From positions 3,596,001 to 3,660,000 of the forward strand of contig OZ245872.1 of NCBI GenBank assembly GCA_965229345.1: a stretch of 64,000 bases of DNA, read 5' to 3'. Below the pieces are notes generated by a model. The model was not told the DNA's origin. It was given only the letters and a program-made list of their open reading frames with translations, and did no database searches. The stretch comes from PBB1 sp965229345 (GTDB lineage: Bacteria > Pseudomonadota > Gammaproteobacteria > Burkholderiales > Burkholderiaceae_C). Both the position numbers and the translations under genes were made by a program. Shown here piece after piece: positions 42,312 through 50,923 of the stretch (within the stretch, counting starts at the first letter, position 1; each line of letters opens with the position of its first letter).

Positions 42312-42328
42312 TGGCCCAAAAGATGCGG
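42312..42328 (+). promoter_or_regulatory. Weak candidate sigma-54 promoter of livK
   Basis: TGGCCCAAAAGATGCGG has GG and GC 10 bases apart, as in sigma-54 promoters, with TGGCCC for TGGCAC and ATGC for TTGC. It lies about 110 bases before the livK ATG in the flhB-livK divergent gap. The match is moderate, but the neighbouring amt gene has a strong site of the same type. Confidence 0.3.
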
Positions 42329-42438
42329 GTTTACCCGTTATCCAGCAAGCAATCCGGCCACGCCAAACCCACTAGAGTGCGCGGACCGGGCCCGGCAGGG
42401 CTGAATTGGCACATTGGCAGTACGTCCAGGGAGACAAC

Positions 42439-43671
42439 ATGAACTTCAGACTTCAATTGGCCGCCATCGCGCTGGCCTGCGCAAGCTTAGGCACCGCCTA
42501 CGCGGCTGAGCCGATCAAGATCGGCATGTCCGGCCCGTTCACCGGGGGCTCCTCATCGATGGGTGTCAGCATGCGCGACGGCGTCAAGCTGGCGGTCGAG
42601 GAAATCAACGCCGCCGGCGGGCTGCTCGGCCGCAAGATCGAATTGATCGAGCGCGATGACGAAGCCAAGAACGAGCGCGGCGTGCAGATCGCGCAGGAAC
42701 TGATCAACAAGGAAAAGGTCGTCGCCACCGTCGGCTTCATCAACACCGGCGTGGCACTCGCCGCGCAGCGCTTCTACCAGGAAGCCAAGATTCCGGTGAT
42801 GAACAACGTGGCCACCGGGACGCTGATCACGCAGCAGTTCAAGGACCAGCCCGAGAACTACGTCTTCCGCAATTCGGCCAGCGACAGCATCCAGGCACCG
42901 ATGATCGTGGAAGAGGCCGTGGTGCGCCGGGGCTTCAAGAAGGTGGCGATCCTCGCCGACTCGACCAACTACGGCCAGCTCGGTCGCGCCGACCTGGAAA
43001 AGGCCCTCGACCTCAAGGGCATCAAGCCGGTGGCGGTCGAGAAGTTCAACATCAAGGACGTCGACATGACGGCCCAGTTGCTGAAGGCCAAGGAGGCCGG
43101 TGCTGAGGCCATCCTCACCTACGCCATCGGCCCGGAGCTGGCGCAGATCGCCAACGGCATGACGAAGCTGGGCTGGAAGGTGCCGATGATCGGCAGCTGG
43201 ACGCTCTCCATGGCCAACTTCATCGACAACGCCGGCCCCGGTGGCGAAGGTGCGCGCATGCCGCAGACCTTCATCCAGGAGCCCACGACACCGAAGCGGC
43301 AGTCTTTCATCATTGCCTACCTGCGCACCTTCAAGCCGAAGGCCAACCGGATGGATTCGCCGGTCTCGGCAGCCCAGGGCTACGACTCGATCTACCTGCT
43401 GGCAGCCGCCATCAAGCAGGCCAATTCGACCGAAGGGCCGAAGATCAAGGCGGCACTGGAAGACCTGAAGGCGCCGGTGGAAGGCGTGGTGACGACCTAC
43501 AACCGCCCGTTCACCAAGGACGACCATGACGCGATCACCGCCAACATCCCGGTGTTCGGCGAAGTGAAGGGCCAGCGCGTGGTGTACGCCTACGAAGAAG
43601 ACCAGAAGAAGGCATCGGAAGTCCGCGTGAAGGACGTCAATGCCAAGGGCGCATTGCCCAAGAAGAAGTAA
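42439..43671 (+). CDS. livK: Branched-chain amino acid ABC transporter, substrate-binding protein
   Basis: A 410-residue periplasmic binding protein of the Leu/Ile/Val-binding type I fold. Signal peptide about residues 1-21 (ending GTAYA). The mature protein begins AEPIKIGMSGPFTGGSSSMGVSMRDGVKLAVEEINAAGGLLGRKIELIERDDEAK, the standard LivJ/LivK opening. The ligand may be branched-chain amino acids, amides or urea-type compounds; amino-acid specificity cannot be proven from sequence. The ATG at 42439 is preceded by AGGGAGA. It leads the livK-livH-livMG-livF operon and has a terminator hairpin after it, giving more binding protein than membrane components. Confidence 0.92.
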   Translation: MNFRLQLAAIALACASLGTAYAAEPIKIGMSGPFTGGSSSMGVSMRDGVKLAVEEINAAGGLLGRKIELIERDDEAKNERGVQIAQELINKEKVVATVGFINTGVALAAQRFYQEAKIPVMNNVATGTLITQQFKDQPENYVFRNSASDSIQAPMIVEEAVVRRGFKKVAILADSTNYGQLGRADLEKALDLKGIKPVAVEKFNIKDVDMTAQLLKAKEAGAEAILTYAIGPELAQIANGMTKLGWKVPMIGSWTLSMANFIDNAGPGGEGARMPQTFIQEPTTPKRQSFIIAYLRTFKPKANRMDSPVSAAQGYDSIYLLAAAIKQANSTEGPKIKAALEDLKAPVEGVVTTYNRPFTKDDHDAITANIPVFGEVKGQRVVYAYEEDQKKASEVRVKDVNAKGALPKKK

Positions 43672-43688
43672 CACACCGCCTCTCGTGA

Positions 43689-43720
43689 AAGTCCCTCTCC
43701 CGGCGGGAGAGGGACTTTTT
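43689..43720 (+). terminator. Attenuating terminator between livK and livH
   Basis: A perfect 13-base stem AAGTCCCTCTCCC / GGGAGAGGGACTT with a GGC loop and a T-run. Within an operon this likely reduces transcription of the downstream permease genes relative to the binding protein. Confidence 0.8.
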
Positions 43721-43746
43721 CGTTGCTCCCACCGATCGAGCCTGTC

Positions 43747-44622
43747 ATGCAAATCTTCACCCAACTGGTGTTCAGCGGCATCGCGCTGGGCATGATCTAC
43801 GCGGTCATCGCGTTCGGTTACCAGCTCACCTTCGCCACCTCCGACACGCTGAACTTCGGCCAGGGCGATGCGCTGATGCTGGGGGCGCTGGTCGGCCTGA
43901 CGCTGGTGGGCCTGGGCGTCAACTACTGGCTGATGATCCCGATCGTCTGCGTGTTCGGCGCCTTGCAGGGCGCCTTCGTCGAACGCATCGGCGTGCGGCC
44001 GGCGATCAAGATCAAGAGCGAATTCGGCTGGATCATGTCGACCATCGCACTGGGCATCATCTTCAAGAACGTGGCCGAGAACGTGTGGGGCCGCGACGAC
44101 CTGAAGTTCCCGTCGCCGCTGCCCGAGTCGCCGCTGAAATTCCTCGGCGCCAACGTGCTGCCGATGGAGATCCTGGTGGTGTTCGGCGCGCTGGCGATGA
44201 TGCTGGCGGTCGAGTTCTTCAACCGCAAGACCATCTACGGCAAGGCGGTGGTCGCCACCTTCAACGACCGCGATGCGGCCAAGCTGATGGGCATCAACAC
44301 CGGGCTGGTCATCACCTTCTCGTATGCGCTGTCGTCGATGACGGCCGCCTTCGCCGGCGTGCTGATCGCGCCGCTGACGCTGACCGGCGCCACCATGGGC
44401 GCGGTGCTGGGGCTGAAGGCCTTCGCGGTCGCCATCATCGGCGGCCTCAACAGCGGCATGGGCATCGTGGTCGGTGGCCTGATCCTCGGCATCGCCGAGA
44501 CGACCACCGGTTTCTACCTGTCGACCGGCTACAAGGATGTGCCCGGTCTGGTGCTGCTGCTGCTGGTGCTGGCAGTCAAGCCGGCGGGTCTGTTCGGCAA
44601 GTCAGCCATCAAGAAGGTGTGA
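43747..44622 (+). CDS. livH: Branched-chain amino acid ABC transporter permease LivH
   Basis: A 291-residue inner-membrane permease of the LivH family with about eight membrane segments. Signature stretches: SGIALGMIYAVIAFGYQLTFATSDTLNFGQGD, AFVERIGVRPAIKIKSEFGWIMST, GLKAFAVAIIGGLNSGMGIVVGGLILG. It forms the translocation pore with LivM. The ATG at 43747 is preferred to the in-frame TTG at 43723. The stop overlaps the GTG start of livMG. Confidence 0.93.
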   Translation: MQIFTQLVFSGIALGMIYAVIAFGYQLTFATSDTLNFGQGDALMLGALVGLTLVGLGVNYWLMIPIVCVFGALQGAFVERIGVRPAIKIKSEFGWIMSTIALGIIFKNVAENVWGRDDLKFPSPLPESPLKFLGANVLPMEILVVFGALAMMLAVEFFNRKTIYGKAVVATFNDRDAAKLMGINTGLVITFSYALSSMTAAFAGVLIAPLTLTGATMGAVLGLKAFAVAIIGGLNSGMGIVVGGLILGIAETTTGFYLSTGYKDVPGLVLLLLVLAVKPAGLFGKSAIKKV

Positions 44623-46547
44623 GCGTGAAAGGAACCCAGCTTGCCCTTTATGCAGCCGCCATCGCGGCGCTGATCGCCTTCCCGCTGGCGGTCGAAAACA
44701 GCTACTACATCCATCTGGTCGAGACCATCTTGATCTACGCGATCGTGCTGTTCGGTCTGGACATCGTCGTGGGCTACACCGGCCAGGTGTCACTGGGACA
44801 CGCCGGGTTGTTCGGCGTCGGTTCGTACACCGCCGGCGTGCTCGTCATGAAGCTGGGTGCGCCGCTCTGGGTGACGTTGCCGGCAGCACTCGGTGTCTCG
44901 GCGCTGTTCGGTGCCTTGCTCGCGCTGCCCGCGCTGAAGGTCACCGGGCCGTATCTGGCGATGGTGACACTGGCCTTCGGCACCATCATCCAGATCCTGA
45001 TCAACGAGATGACCTTCCTGACCGAAGGGCCCATGGGCATCACCCTGGGCAAGCCACAGGCCTTCGGCGTCTCGTTCGATACGCGCGACTTCTTCTGGAT
45101 CGTCGCGGGGGTGCTGGTGCTGACCTTGATCGTGGTGCACCGCATTCTCAAAAGCCACCTCGGCCGTGCCTTCGAGGCGCTGCGCGGCAGCCCGGTGGCG
45201 TCCGACTGCATGGGCGTGTCCGTCTACCGCTACAAGGTCTATGCCTTCGTCATCAGCGCCGCGCTGGCGGGCCTGGCCGGCGCGCTGTACGCGTACTCCG
45301 AGCAGTACATCTCGCCCAACACCTACAACTTCGAGTTGACGGTGCTGTTCCTGCTGGCGGTCATCATGGGCGGGCGCAAGTCGCGCATCGGCTCGCTGCT
45401 GGGCGCGGCCATCATCGTGCTGCTGCCCAAGCTGCTCGACGACATCACGATGTTCCGCTGGGTGTCGGTGGCAATCGCAGTGGGCGTGCTGATCGGCTCG
45501 ATCGTGTTCGTCCAGAAGGGGCGCAGCACGCTGCAACGCGTGGCGGTCCCGGTGGGTGGCAGTGCCGCGCTCGCGCTGCTATCGTTCCAGCTGGATTCGA
45601 TGACCGACTGGCGGCTGTCGATCTTCGGTCTGATCACGCTGTTCGTCGTCTACTACCTGCAGGACGGCATCGTCGGCTTCGTGCGCCAGTTGCTGAACCT
45701 GAAGCCCTCGGCGGCCGACCATGCGGCGGTGACGAGCAACGCCGATGCGGTCGGTCACGCTGGGGGCGAGGTGCAGCGCGGCGACGTGCTGCTGCAGGCC
45801 CAGCAGGTGCTGATGCAATTCGGTGGGCTGAAGGCGCTGAACAATGTGGACCTCACCATCCGCCGCGGCACCATCCACGGCCTGATCGGGCCCAACGGCT
45901 CGGGCAAGAGCACGATGATGAACGTGCTCACCGGCATCTATCAACCGACCGCGGGCACGATCGAGTTCACGAACAAGACGGTGGTGGGGCGCACCTCGTC
46001 GGACATCGCCTTGTCGGGCATCGCACGCACCTTCCAGAACGTGCAGCTGTTCGGCGAGATGACGGCGCTGCAGAACGTGCTGGTGGGCCTGCACCACACC
46101 TTCGACAGCCATCTGATCGATGTCGCGCTGCACAGCCCGCGCTACCGCCGCGAAGACAGCGAGGCGACCGCGCGCGCGATGGGCCTGCTGCGCTTTGTCG
46201 GCCTGGCCGATCTGGCCTACGAGGAAGCGCGCAACCTGCCCTACGGCAAGCAGCGGCTGCTGGAGATCGCCCGCGCGCTGGCGCTGGATCCGCAGCTCTT
46301 GTTGCTCGACGAACCGGCCGCCGGCCTGACCGCGCCCGACATCAAGGAGCTGATCGGCTACATCCGCAAGATCCGCGAGCACGGCATCACCGTGATCCTG
46401 ATCGAGCACCACATGGACGTGGTGATGGACCTGTGCGACACCGTGTCGGTGCTCGACTTCGGGCAGAAGATCTCGGAAGGCCTGCCCGCTGAAGTGCAGG
46501 CCGACCACAAGGTCATCGAGGCCTACCTGGGCGGCCAGACGACCTGA
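44619..46547 (+). CDS. livMG: Fused branched-chain amino acid permease and ATPase (LivM-LivG)
   Basis: A 642-residue fusion of two transporter parts normally encoded separately. Residues about 1-385 are LivM: membrane segments beginning LALYAAAIAALIAFPLAV and including YTGQVSLGHAGLFGVGSYTA and AFEALRGSPVASDCMGV. After a linker (about 360-388), residues 389-642 are LivG: Walker A GPNGSGKST (about 425-433), ABC-signature-like YGKQRLLEIARAL (LSGGQ is weak, as is usual in LivG), Walker B LLLLDEPAAGL, H-loop VILIEHHM. The GTG at 44619 overlaps the livH stop; GTG 44625 is an alternative. No stop codon or frameshift separates the halves in this sequence. Confidence 0.92.
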   Translation: MSVKGTQLALYAAAIAALIAFPLAVENSYYIHLVETILIYAIVLFGLDIVVGYTGQVSLGHAGLFGVGSYTAGVLVMKLGAPLWVTLPAALGVSALFGALLALPALKVTGPYLAMVTLAFGTIIQILINEMTFLTEGPMGITLGKPQAFGVSFDTRDFFWIVAGVLVLTLIVVHRILKSHLGRAFEALRGSPVASDCMGVSVYRYKVYAFVISAALAGLAGALYAYSEQYISPNTYNFELTVLFLLAVIMGGRKSRIGSLLGAAIIVLLPKLLDDITMFRWVSVAIAVGVLIGSIVFVQKGRSTLQRVAVPVGGSAALALLSFQLDSMTDWRLSIFGLITLFVVYYLQDGIVGFVRQLLNLKPSAADHAAVTSNADAVGHAGGEVQRGDVLLQAQQVLMQFGGLKALNNVDLTIRRGTIHGLIGPNGSGKSTMMNVLTGIYQPTAGTIEFTNKTVVGRTSSDIALSGIARTFQNVQLFGEMTALQNVLVGLHHTFDSHLIDVALHSPRYRREDSEATARAMGLLRFVGLADLAYEEARNLPYGKQRLLEIARALALDPQLLLLDEPAAGLTAPDIKELIGYIRKIREHGITVILIEHHMDVVMDLCDTVSVLDFGQKISEGLPAEVQADHKVIEAYLGGQTT

Positions 46548-46556
46548 GGACATGAC

Positions 46557-47279
46557 ATGCTGACCATCGACAAACTCGAAGCCGGCTACGGCAAGGTGCA
46601 GGTGCTGCACGGCATCTCCATCGACGTGCCCAAGGGCAAGGTCGTCACGCTGATCGGCTCCAACGGGGCTGGCAAGACGACCACGATGCGCGCCGTGTCC
46701 GGCATGATCAAGCCGACCGCCGGCAGCATCACGCTGACCGGCCAGCGCATCGACGGCATGGAGAGCTACTCCATCGCCCGCCTGGGCCTGGCGCACTCCC
46801 CCGAAGGGCGCCGGGTGTTCGCCACGATGAGCGTGACCGACAACCTGACGCTGGGCGCCTTTCCACGCCTGACGGGCAGCCGCCCGAAGGGCGACGTGAA
46901 GGCCGATCTGGAACGCGCGATGGAGTTGTTCCCGCGCCTCAAAGAGCGCCGTGCTCAACTTGCCGGCACCTTGTCGGGCGGCGAACAGCAGATGCTGGCG
47001 ATGGCCCGCGCGGTGATGCTCAACCCCGAGATCGTGCTGCTCGACGAACCATCGATGGGCCTGGCACCCATCCTGGTCGACGAGGTGTTCCGCATCATCG
47101 CGCGCCTCAAATCCGAGGGCGTGACGATGCTGCTGGTCGAGCAGTTCGCCGCCGCGGCACTGAACGTGTCCGACTACGGCTACGTGCTGGAGAACGGCCG
47201 CATCGCGGTGCACGGCCCGGCCGACAAGCTCAAGAACGACCCTGCGGTGAAGGCGGCGTACCTGGGCGGCGGGCACTGA
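46557..47279 (+). CDS. livF: Branched-chain amino acid ABC transporter ATPase LivF
   Basis: A 240-residue ABC ATPase. Walker A is IGSNGAGKTTTM (about residues 33-44), the signature LSGGEQQMLAMARAV (about 140-154), Walker B IVLLDEPSMGLAP. It pairs with the LivG half of the fused protein. The start is 9 bases after livMG, last gene of the operon. The 203-base gap to amt contains amt regulatory sites rather than a terminator. Confidence 0.96.
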   Translation: MLTIDKLEAGYGKVQVLHGISIDVPKGKVVTLIGSNGAGKTTTMRAVSGMIKPTAGSITLTGQRIDGMESYSIARLGLAHSPEGRRVFATMSVTDNLTLGAFPRLTGSRPKGDVKADLERAMELFPRLKERRAQLAGTLSGGEQQMLAMARAVMLNPEIVLLDEPSMGLAPILVDEVFRIIARLKSEGVTMLLVEQFAAAALNVSDYGYVLENGRIAVHGPADKLKNDPAVKAAYLGGGH

Positions 47280-47302
47280 ACAGCCCCAGGATCGACCGCG
47301 CC

Positions 47303-47319
47303 GCACCATTTCTGGGTGC
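47303..47319 (+). promoter_or_regulatory. Candidate NtrC binding site upstream of amt
   Basis: GCACCATTTCTGGGTGC is an inverted repeat (GCACC / GGGTGC) close to the NtrC consensus GCAC-N7-GTGC. Two more GCACCAATT half-sites follow at 47336 and 47391, giving three in 90 bases. Confidence 0.55.
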
Positions 47320-47335
47320 TGTCGCGGTCGACATT

Positions 47336-47350
47336 GCACCAATTTTGTGT
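47336..47350 (+). promoter_or_regulatory. Second candidate NtrC half-site
   Basis: GCACCAATTTTGTGT has the left GCACCA half and a weak right GTG half, 33 bases after the first site. It lies 64 bases upstream of the sigma-54 promoter. Confidence 0.4.
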
Positions 47351-47399
47351 CGCCGCGCATCGAAGGCCTCCGATCCGACGCCGAAAGATCGCACCAATT

Positions 47400-47416
47400 A
47401 GGCACTTAACTTGCTA
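47400..47416 (+). promoter_or_regulatory. Sigma-54 promoter of amt
   Basis: AGGCACTTAACTTGCTA matches TGGCAC-N5-TTGCW except for the first base: GGCAC at -24 and TTGC at -12 with the invariant 10-base GG-GC spacing. It lies about 70 bases upstream of the amt ATG, behind the NtrC-like sites. Confidence 0.7.
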
Positions 47417-47482
47417 ATACGGTGCGTCTCAGAGTGAGTCTGGTGCGTTGTGCCCCGACACGGAAGACACAAGGGGTGATCA

Positions 47483-48685
47483 ATGGATCAGGTCAAGCAG
47501 GGCACCGATGCCCTGTTCATCCTTCTGGGCGCCATCATGGTGCTTGCCATGCATGCGGGGTTTGCCTTCCTGGAACTGGGCACCGTCCGCAAGAAAAACC
47601 AGGTCAATGCGCTGGTCAAGATCCTGGTCGATTTCTCGGTCTCCACGCTGGCGTACTTCTTCGTTGGCTACACGGTGGCCTACGGCGTCGACTTCTTCTC
47701 CAGTGCCCACACGCTCGCCGACCGCAACGGCTATGAGCTGGTCAAGTTCTTCTTTCTGCTGACCTTCGCGGCCGCGATCCCGGCCATCGTGTCGGGGGGC
47801 ATCGCCGAGCGGGCCCGCTTCGGCCCGCAGCTGGCCGCCACGGCGGTGCTGGTGGGTCTGGTGTACCCGGTGTTCGAGGGCGTGGCCTGGAATGGGCGGT
47901 TCGGCGTGCAGGGGTGGATCCAGACCATCACCGGCCATCCGTTCCACGACTTCGCCGGCAGCGTGGTCGTGCATGCGGTAGGCGGCTGGATCGGCCTGGC
48001 CGCGGTGCTGCTGCTCGGCGCGCGCAGCAACCGCTACCGCAAGGACGGCGCGATCAGCGCGCATCCACCCTCGAGCATCCCCTTCCTGGCACTCGGGGCC
48101 TGGGTGCTGACCGTGGGCTGGTTCGGCTTCAACGTGATGAGTGCGCAGACCATCGAGAAGATCTCGGGGCTGGTGGCGGTGAACTCGCTGATGGCGATGG
48201 TGGGCGGCACGCTGGTGGCCACCCTGATGGGGCGCAACGATCCCGGCTTTGCCTACAACGGGCCGCTGGCGGGTCTGGTGGCGGTGTGTGCGGGCTCGGA
48301 TGTGATGCACCCGGCTGGCGCCCTGGTCACGGGCGCGGTGGCGGGCGCGATCTTCGTCTCGCTGTTCACGCTGACCCAAAACCGCTGGAAGATCGACGAC
48401 GTGCTGGGCGTGTGGCCGCTGCACGGCCTGTGCGGCGCCTGGGGTGGCATCGCGTGCGGCATCTTCGGCCTGCCCGCGCTGGGCGGTCTGGGCGGCGTCA
48501 GCCTGATGGCGCAGCTGATGGGCACCACGATGGGCGTGGTCTGGTCGTTCGCGGGTGGCCTGCTGGTCTACGGGGCGGTGAAGGCCGCGGTGGGCCTGAG
48601 GCTGTCGGCCGAAGAGGAGTACGACGGCGCAGACCTCTCGATCCACCGCATCGGTGCCACGCCGGAGCGCGAAGCCAGCTGGTGA
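47483..48685 (+). CDS. amt: Ammonium transporter (Amt family)
   Basis: A 400-residue ammonium channel with 11 membrane segments, inner membrane. The twin pore histidines are seen in DFAGSVVVHAVGGW (about residue 163) and VWPLHGLCGAWGG (about residue 314); the family motif AWNGRFGVQGW and DDVLGVWPLHGL are present. It starts without a signal peptide (MDQVKQGTDALFILLGAIMVLAMHAGFAFLELG). The ATG is preceded by AAGGGG. No glnK gene accompanies it, unlike many amt operons; GlnK must be elsewhere. It is convergent with fliR (15 bases). Confidence 0.95.
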   Translation: MDQVKQGTDALFILLGAIMVLAMHAGFAFLELGTVRKKNQVNALVKILVDFSVSTLAYFFVGYTVAYGVDFFSSAHTLADRNGYELVKFFFLLTFAAAIPAIVSGGIAERARFGPQLAATAVLVGLVYPVFEGVAWNGRFGVQGWIQTITGHPFHDFAGSVVVHAVGGWIGLAAVLLLGARSNRYRKDGAISAHPPSSIPFLALGAWVLTVGWFGFNVMSAQTIEKISGLVAVNSLMAMVGGTLVATLMGRNDPGFAYNGPLAGLVAVCAGSDVMHPAGALVTGAVAGAIFVSLFTLTQNRWKIDDVLGVWPLHGLCGAWGGIACGIFGLPALGGLGGVSLMAQLMGTTMGVVWSFAGGLLVYGAVKAAVGLRLSAEEEYDGADLSIHRIGATPEREASW

Positions 48686-48700
48686 GTGGATGCAGCCCGC

Positions 48701-49462
48701 TCAGCGGAACATGCCCAGCATCCGCTCGAGCGCCGTTGTGAACGGCATCTGCATCAGCGGCAGCGTCAGCAGCACGCCGGTCAGGCCGACCGACATCGTG
48801 AGCGGGAAGCCGATGGCGAAGATGTTCATCTGCTGAGCGACGCGGGCAATGACGCCCAGCACGAGGTTGGTGAAGAGCAGCATCGCGATCAGCGGCAAGG
48901 CGATCCACAGCCCGAGGCTGAAGATCTCGGCGCCCCACAGCTCCGGCCGCACGGCCTTGAGGAAGGCGAACGGCGCGTCACCGACCGGAAACGCCTCGAA
49001 GCTCTGCGACACCGCGACGATGAGCAGCAAGTGGCCATTGATGACGATGAACAGCCAGCTCACCATCGCACTGAAGAAGGAGCTGAGCGCCGTGCTCTGG
49101 CTGCGCGTGATCGGGTCGAAGAAGCCGGCGAAGTTCAGCCCCATCTGCAGCCCGCCGATCTCACCGGCGAACTCGACCGCAGCGAACACGATGCGCACCG
49201 CGAAGGCGATCGACAAGCCGATCAGCACCTGCTGCACCACCAGCATCAGCGCCAGCGACGAGTCGAGTGCCACCACCGGCATCGCCGGCAGCGAGGGCTG
49301 CATGACCACGGCGATCAGAAACGACATCGCCACCTTCAGCCGCATCGGCACGAGGCGCTGACCGATCACCGGCATCGTGCCCAGCATCGCCAGCACCCGC
49401 AGAAAAGGCCACAGCAGCGGGCTGACCCACGCCCAGATCTGAGCCTCGTTGAAGGTCAGCAT
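48701..49462 (-). CDS. fliR: Flagellar export gate protein FliR
   Basis: A 253-residue membrane protein of the flagellar type III export gate, with six or so membrane segments. LNFAGFFDPITRSQSTALSSFFSAM is the most conserved FliR stretch. It is last in the fliLMNOPQR series and is 12 bases downstream of fliQ. C-terminal MPFTTALERMLGMFR. Confidence 0.93.
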   Translation of the reverse strand: MLTFNEAQIWAWVSPLLWPFLRVLAMLGTMPVIGQRLVPMRLKVAMSFLIAVVMQPSLPAMPVVALDSSLALMLVVQQVLIGLSIAFAVRIVFAAVEFAGEIGGLQMGLNFAGFFDPITRSQSTALSSFFSAMVSWLFIVINGHLLLIVAVSQSFEAFPVGDAPFAFLKAVRPELWGAEIFSLGLWIALPLIAMLLFTNLVLGVIARVAQQMNIFAIGFPLTMSVGLTGVLLTLPLMQMPFTTALERMLGMFR

Positions 49463-49474
49463 GGCCTTTGGAGA

Positions 49475-49744
49475 TCAGCCCACGACCGATGGAATCGACT
49501 GGATGGTGCGCTGCAGGTATTCGACCAATGTCGTCAGCATCCACGGCCCGGCAATGGTCAGCACACCGACGGCCGCGAGGATCTTGGGCACGAACGACAA
49601 GGTAGGCTCGTTGATCTGCGTGGCCGCCTGGAAGACGCTCACCAGCAGACCCACACCCAGCACCGTGAGCAGCACGGGTGCAGACACCATCAGCAGCAGA
49701 TGCAGCGCCTGCTGACCGAAGGTGAAGACTTGTTGCGAATCCAT
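49475..49744 (-). CDS. fliQ: Flagellar export gate protein FliQ
   Basis: An 89-residue protein with two membrane segments (LLLMVSAPVLLTVLGVGLLVSVFQAAT and LSFVPKILAAVGVLTIAGPWM), matching FliQ in size and pattern, including TQINEPTLSFVPK. Part of the export gate with FliP and FliR. Ten bases after fliP. Confidence 0.95.
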   Translation of the reverse strand: MDSQQVFTFGQQALHLLLMVSAPVLLTVLGVGLLVSVFQAATQINEPTLSFVPKILAAVGVLTIAGPWMLTTLVEYLQRTIQSIPSVVG

Positions 49745-49754
49745 GAAACCCCTT

Positions 49755-50543
49755 TCAGGCGAAACTGGCAGCGAGCGAGCCGAGCAAGAGATTCCAGCCG
49801 TCGGCGAGCACGAACAGCATCAGCTTGAAGGGCAGCGCGATCAGCACCGGGCTCAGCATCACCATGCCCAGACTGGTGAGCACGCTGGCCACGATGATGT
49901 CGATGACGAGGAAGGGCACGAAGATCAGAAAGCCGATCTGGAAGGCGCTCTTCAACTCGCTGGTGACGAAGGCCGGCACCAGCACCTTGAACGGGACATC
50001 GGCCGACTTGACCGACGGGTCGATCTTGCCCAGCTTCGCGAACAGCATCACATCGGCCTGGCGCGTCTGCTTGAGCATGAACTCGCGCATCGGCACTTCG
50101 CCGCGCTTGAGCGCTTCATCGAAGGCGATCTGGTTGGTGCTGAACGGTTCGTAGGCCTCGGTGTAGACGCGATCGATCGTCGGCCCCATCACGAAGAAGG
50201 TCAGGAACAGGCTCAGCCCCACCACCACCTGGTTCGGTGGCGCAGACTGCGTGCCCATCGCCTGGCGCAGCAGGCTCAGCACGATGACGATGCGGGTGAA
50301 GCCGGTCATCAGCAGCAGCACTGCGGGCAGGAAGCTCAGCGCGGTGAAGAACAGCAGGGTCTGGATCGGCACCGAGTAGCTGGTGCCCTGGGCGCCCTGC
50401 CCGATCACCAGCGGCAGGCTCGCCCCGGTGCTCTGTGCCCAGGCGGCACCGCTCACCATGGCCAGCGAGCCAAGCACCATACCGGCACCCAGGCGCATCG
50501 TGCGATGCCAGCGACGCGCTGGCTGAGCCGCCTCAGGGTGCAC
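49755..50543 (-). CDS. fliP: Flagellar export gate protein FliP
   Basis: A 262-residue protein with a cleavable signal peptide ending AAWA, as usual for FliP. The signature TFFVMGPTIDRVYTEAYEPF, then LLMTGFTRIVIVLSLLRQAMGTQSAPPNQVVVGLSLFLTFF, is clear. The start is taken at GTG 50543, which has GGGAG at 6-base spacing and overlaps the fliO stop by 11 bases; ATG 50498 (MRLGAGMVLG) is the conservative alternative with no good ribosome-binding site. Confidence 0.92.
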   Translation of the reverse strand: MHPEAAQPARRWHRTMRLGAGMVLGSLAMVSGAAWAQSTGASLPLVIGQGAQGTSYSVPIQTLLFFTALSFLPAVLLLMTGFTRIVIVLSLLRQAMGTQSAPPNQVVVGLSLFLTFFVMGPTIDRVYTEAYEPFSTNQIAFDEALKRGEVPMREFMLKQTRQADVMLFAKLGKIDPSVKSADVPFKVLVPAFVTSELKSAFQIGFLIFVPFLVIDIIVASVLTSLGMVMLSPVLIALPFKLMLFVLADGWNLLLGSLAASFA

Positions 50544-50898
50544 GGTCGGCTCCCGGGGCGGTGCCACGCAGACGCCCGAGCACCTGCGCGAATGAACCTG
50601 CCACCGGACTGACGGACGAGACCGTTGCCGCGGCGTCCACCGCCGGCTCCATCGTGTGCAGCGTGGTGATGCTGTGCGGCGTGACCCCCAGCACCAGCCA
50701 GCGCCGTTGATCACCCTGCCCGACCTCGACCGTCAGGATGCGTTGCGAGGCCGACAAGGGCAGCGCGGCCACACTGCGCATGACGCCGCCCGACGCCGCG
50801 CCGCCCAGCGGTGTGCGCTTGAGCAGCCACAGGGCCAGCGGGATCATCACGATGATCGCTGCGAACCACAGCAGCGAAGTCCAGGGCATGGTGCTCAT
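50533..50898 (-). CDS. fliO: Flagellar biosynthesis protein FliO
   Basis: A 121-residue protein with one N-terminal membrane segment (about 7-26, TSLLWFAAIIVMIPLALWLL) and a cytoplasmic domain RSVAALPLSASQRILTVEVGQGDQRRWLVLGVTPHSITTLHTM typical of FliO. It assists FliP assembly. The 3' end overlaps fliP. Confidence 0.9.
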   Translation of the reverse strand: MSTMPWTSLLWFAAIIVMIPLALWLLKRTPLGGAASGGVMRSVAALPLSASQRILTVEVGQGDQRRWLVLGVTPHSITTLHTMEPAVDAAATVSSVSPVAGSFAQVLGRLRGTAPGADRAP

Positions 50899-50923
50899 CG
50901 GTGCAACTGCGCGCGTGAGGACA

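Noticed and set aside
44085..46547. Longer version of the livMG frame starting within livH
   Set aside because: The first about 178 codons are a shadow of livH; the recognisable LivM starts at GTG 44619.
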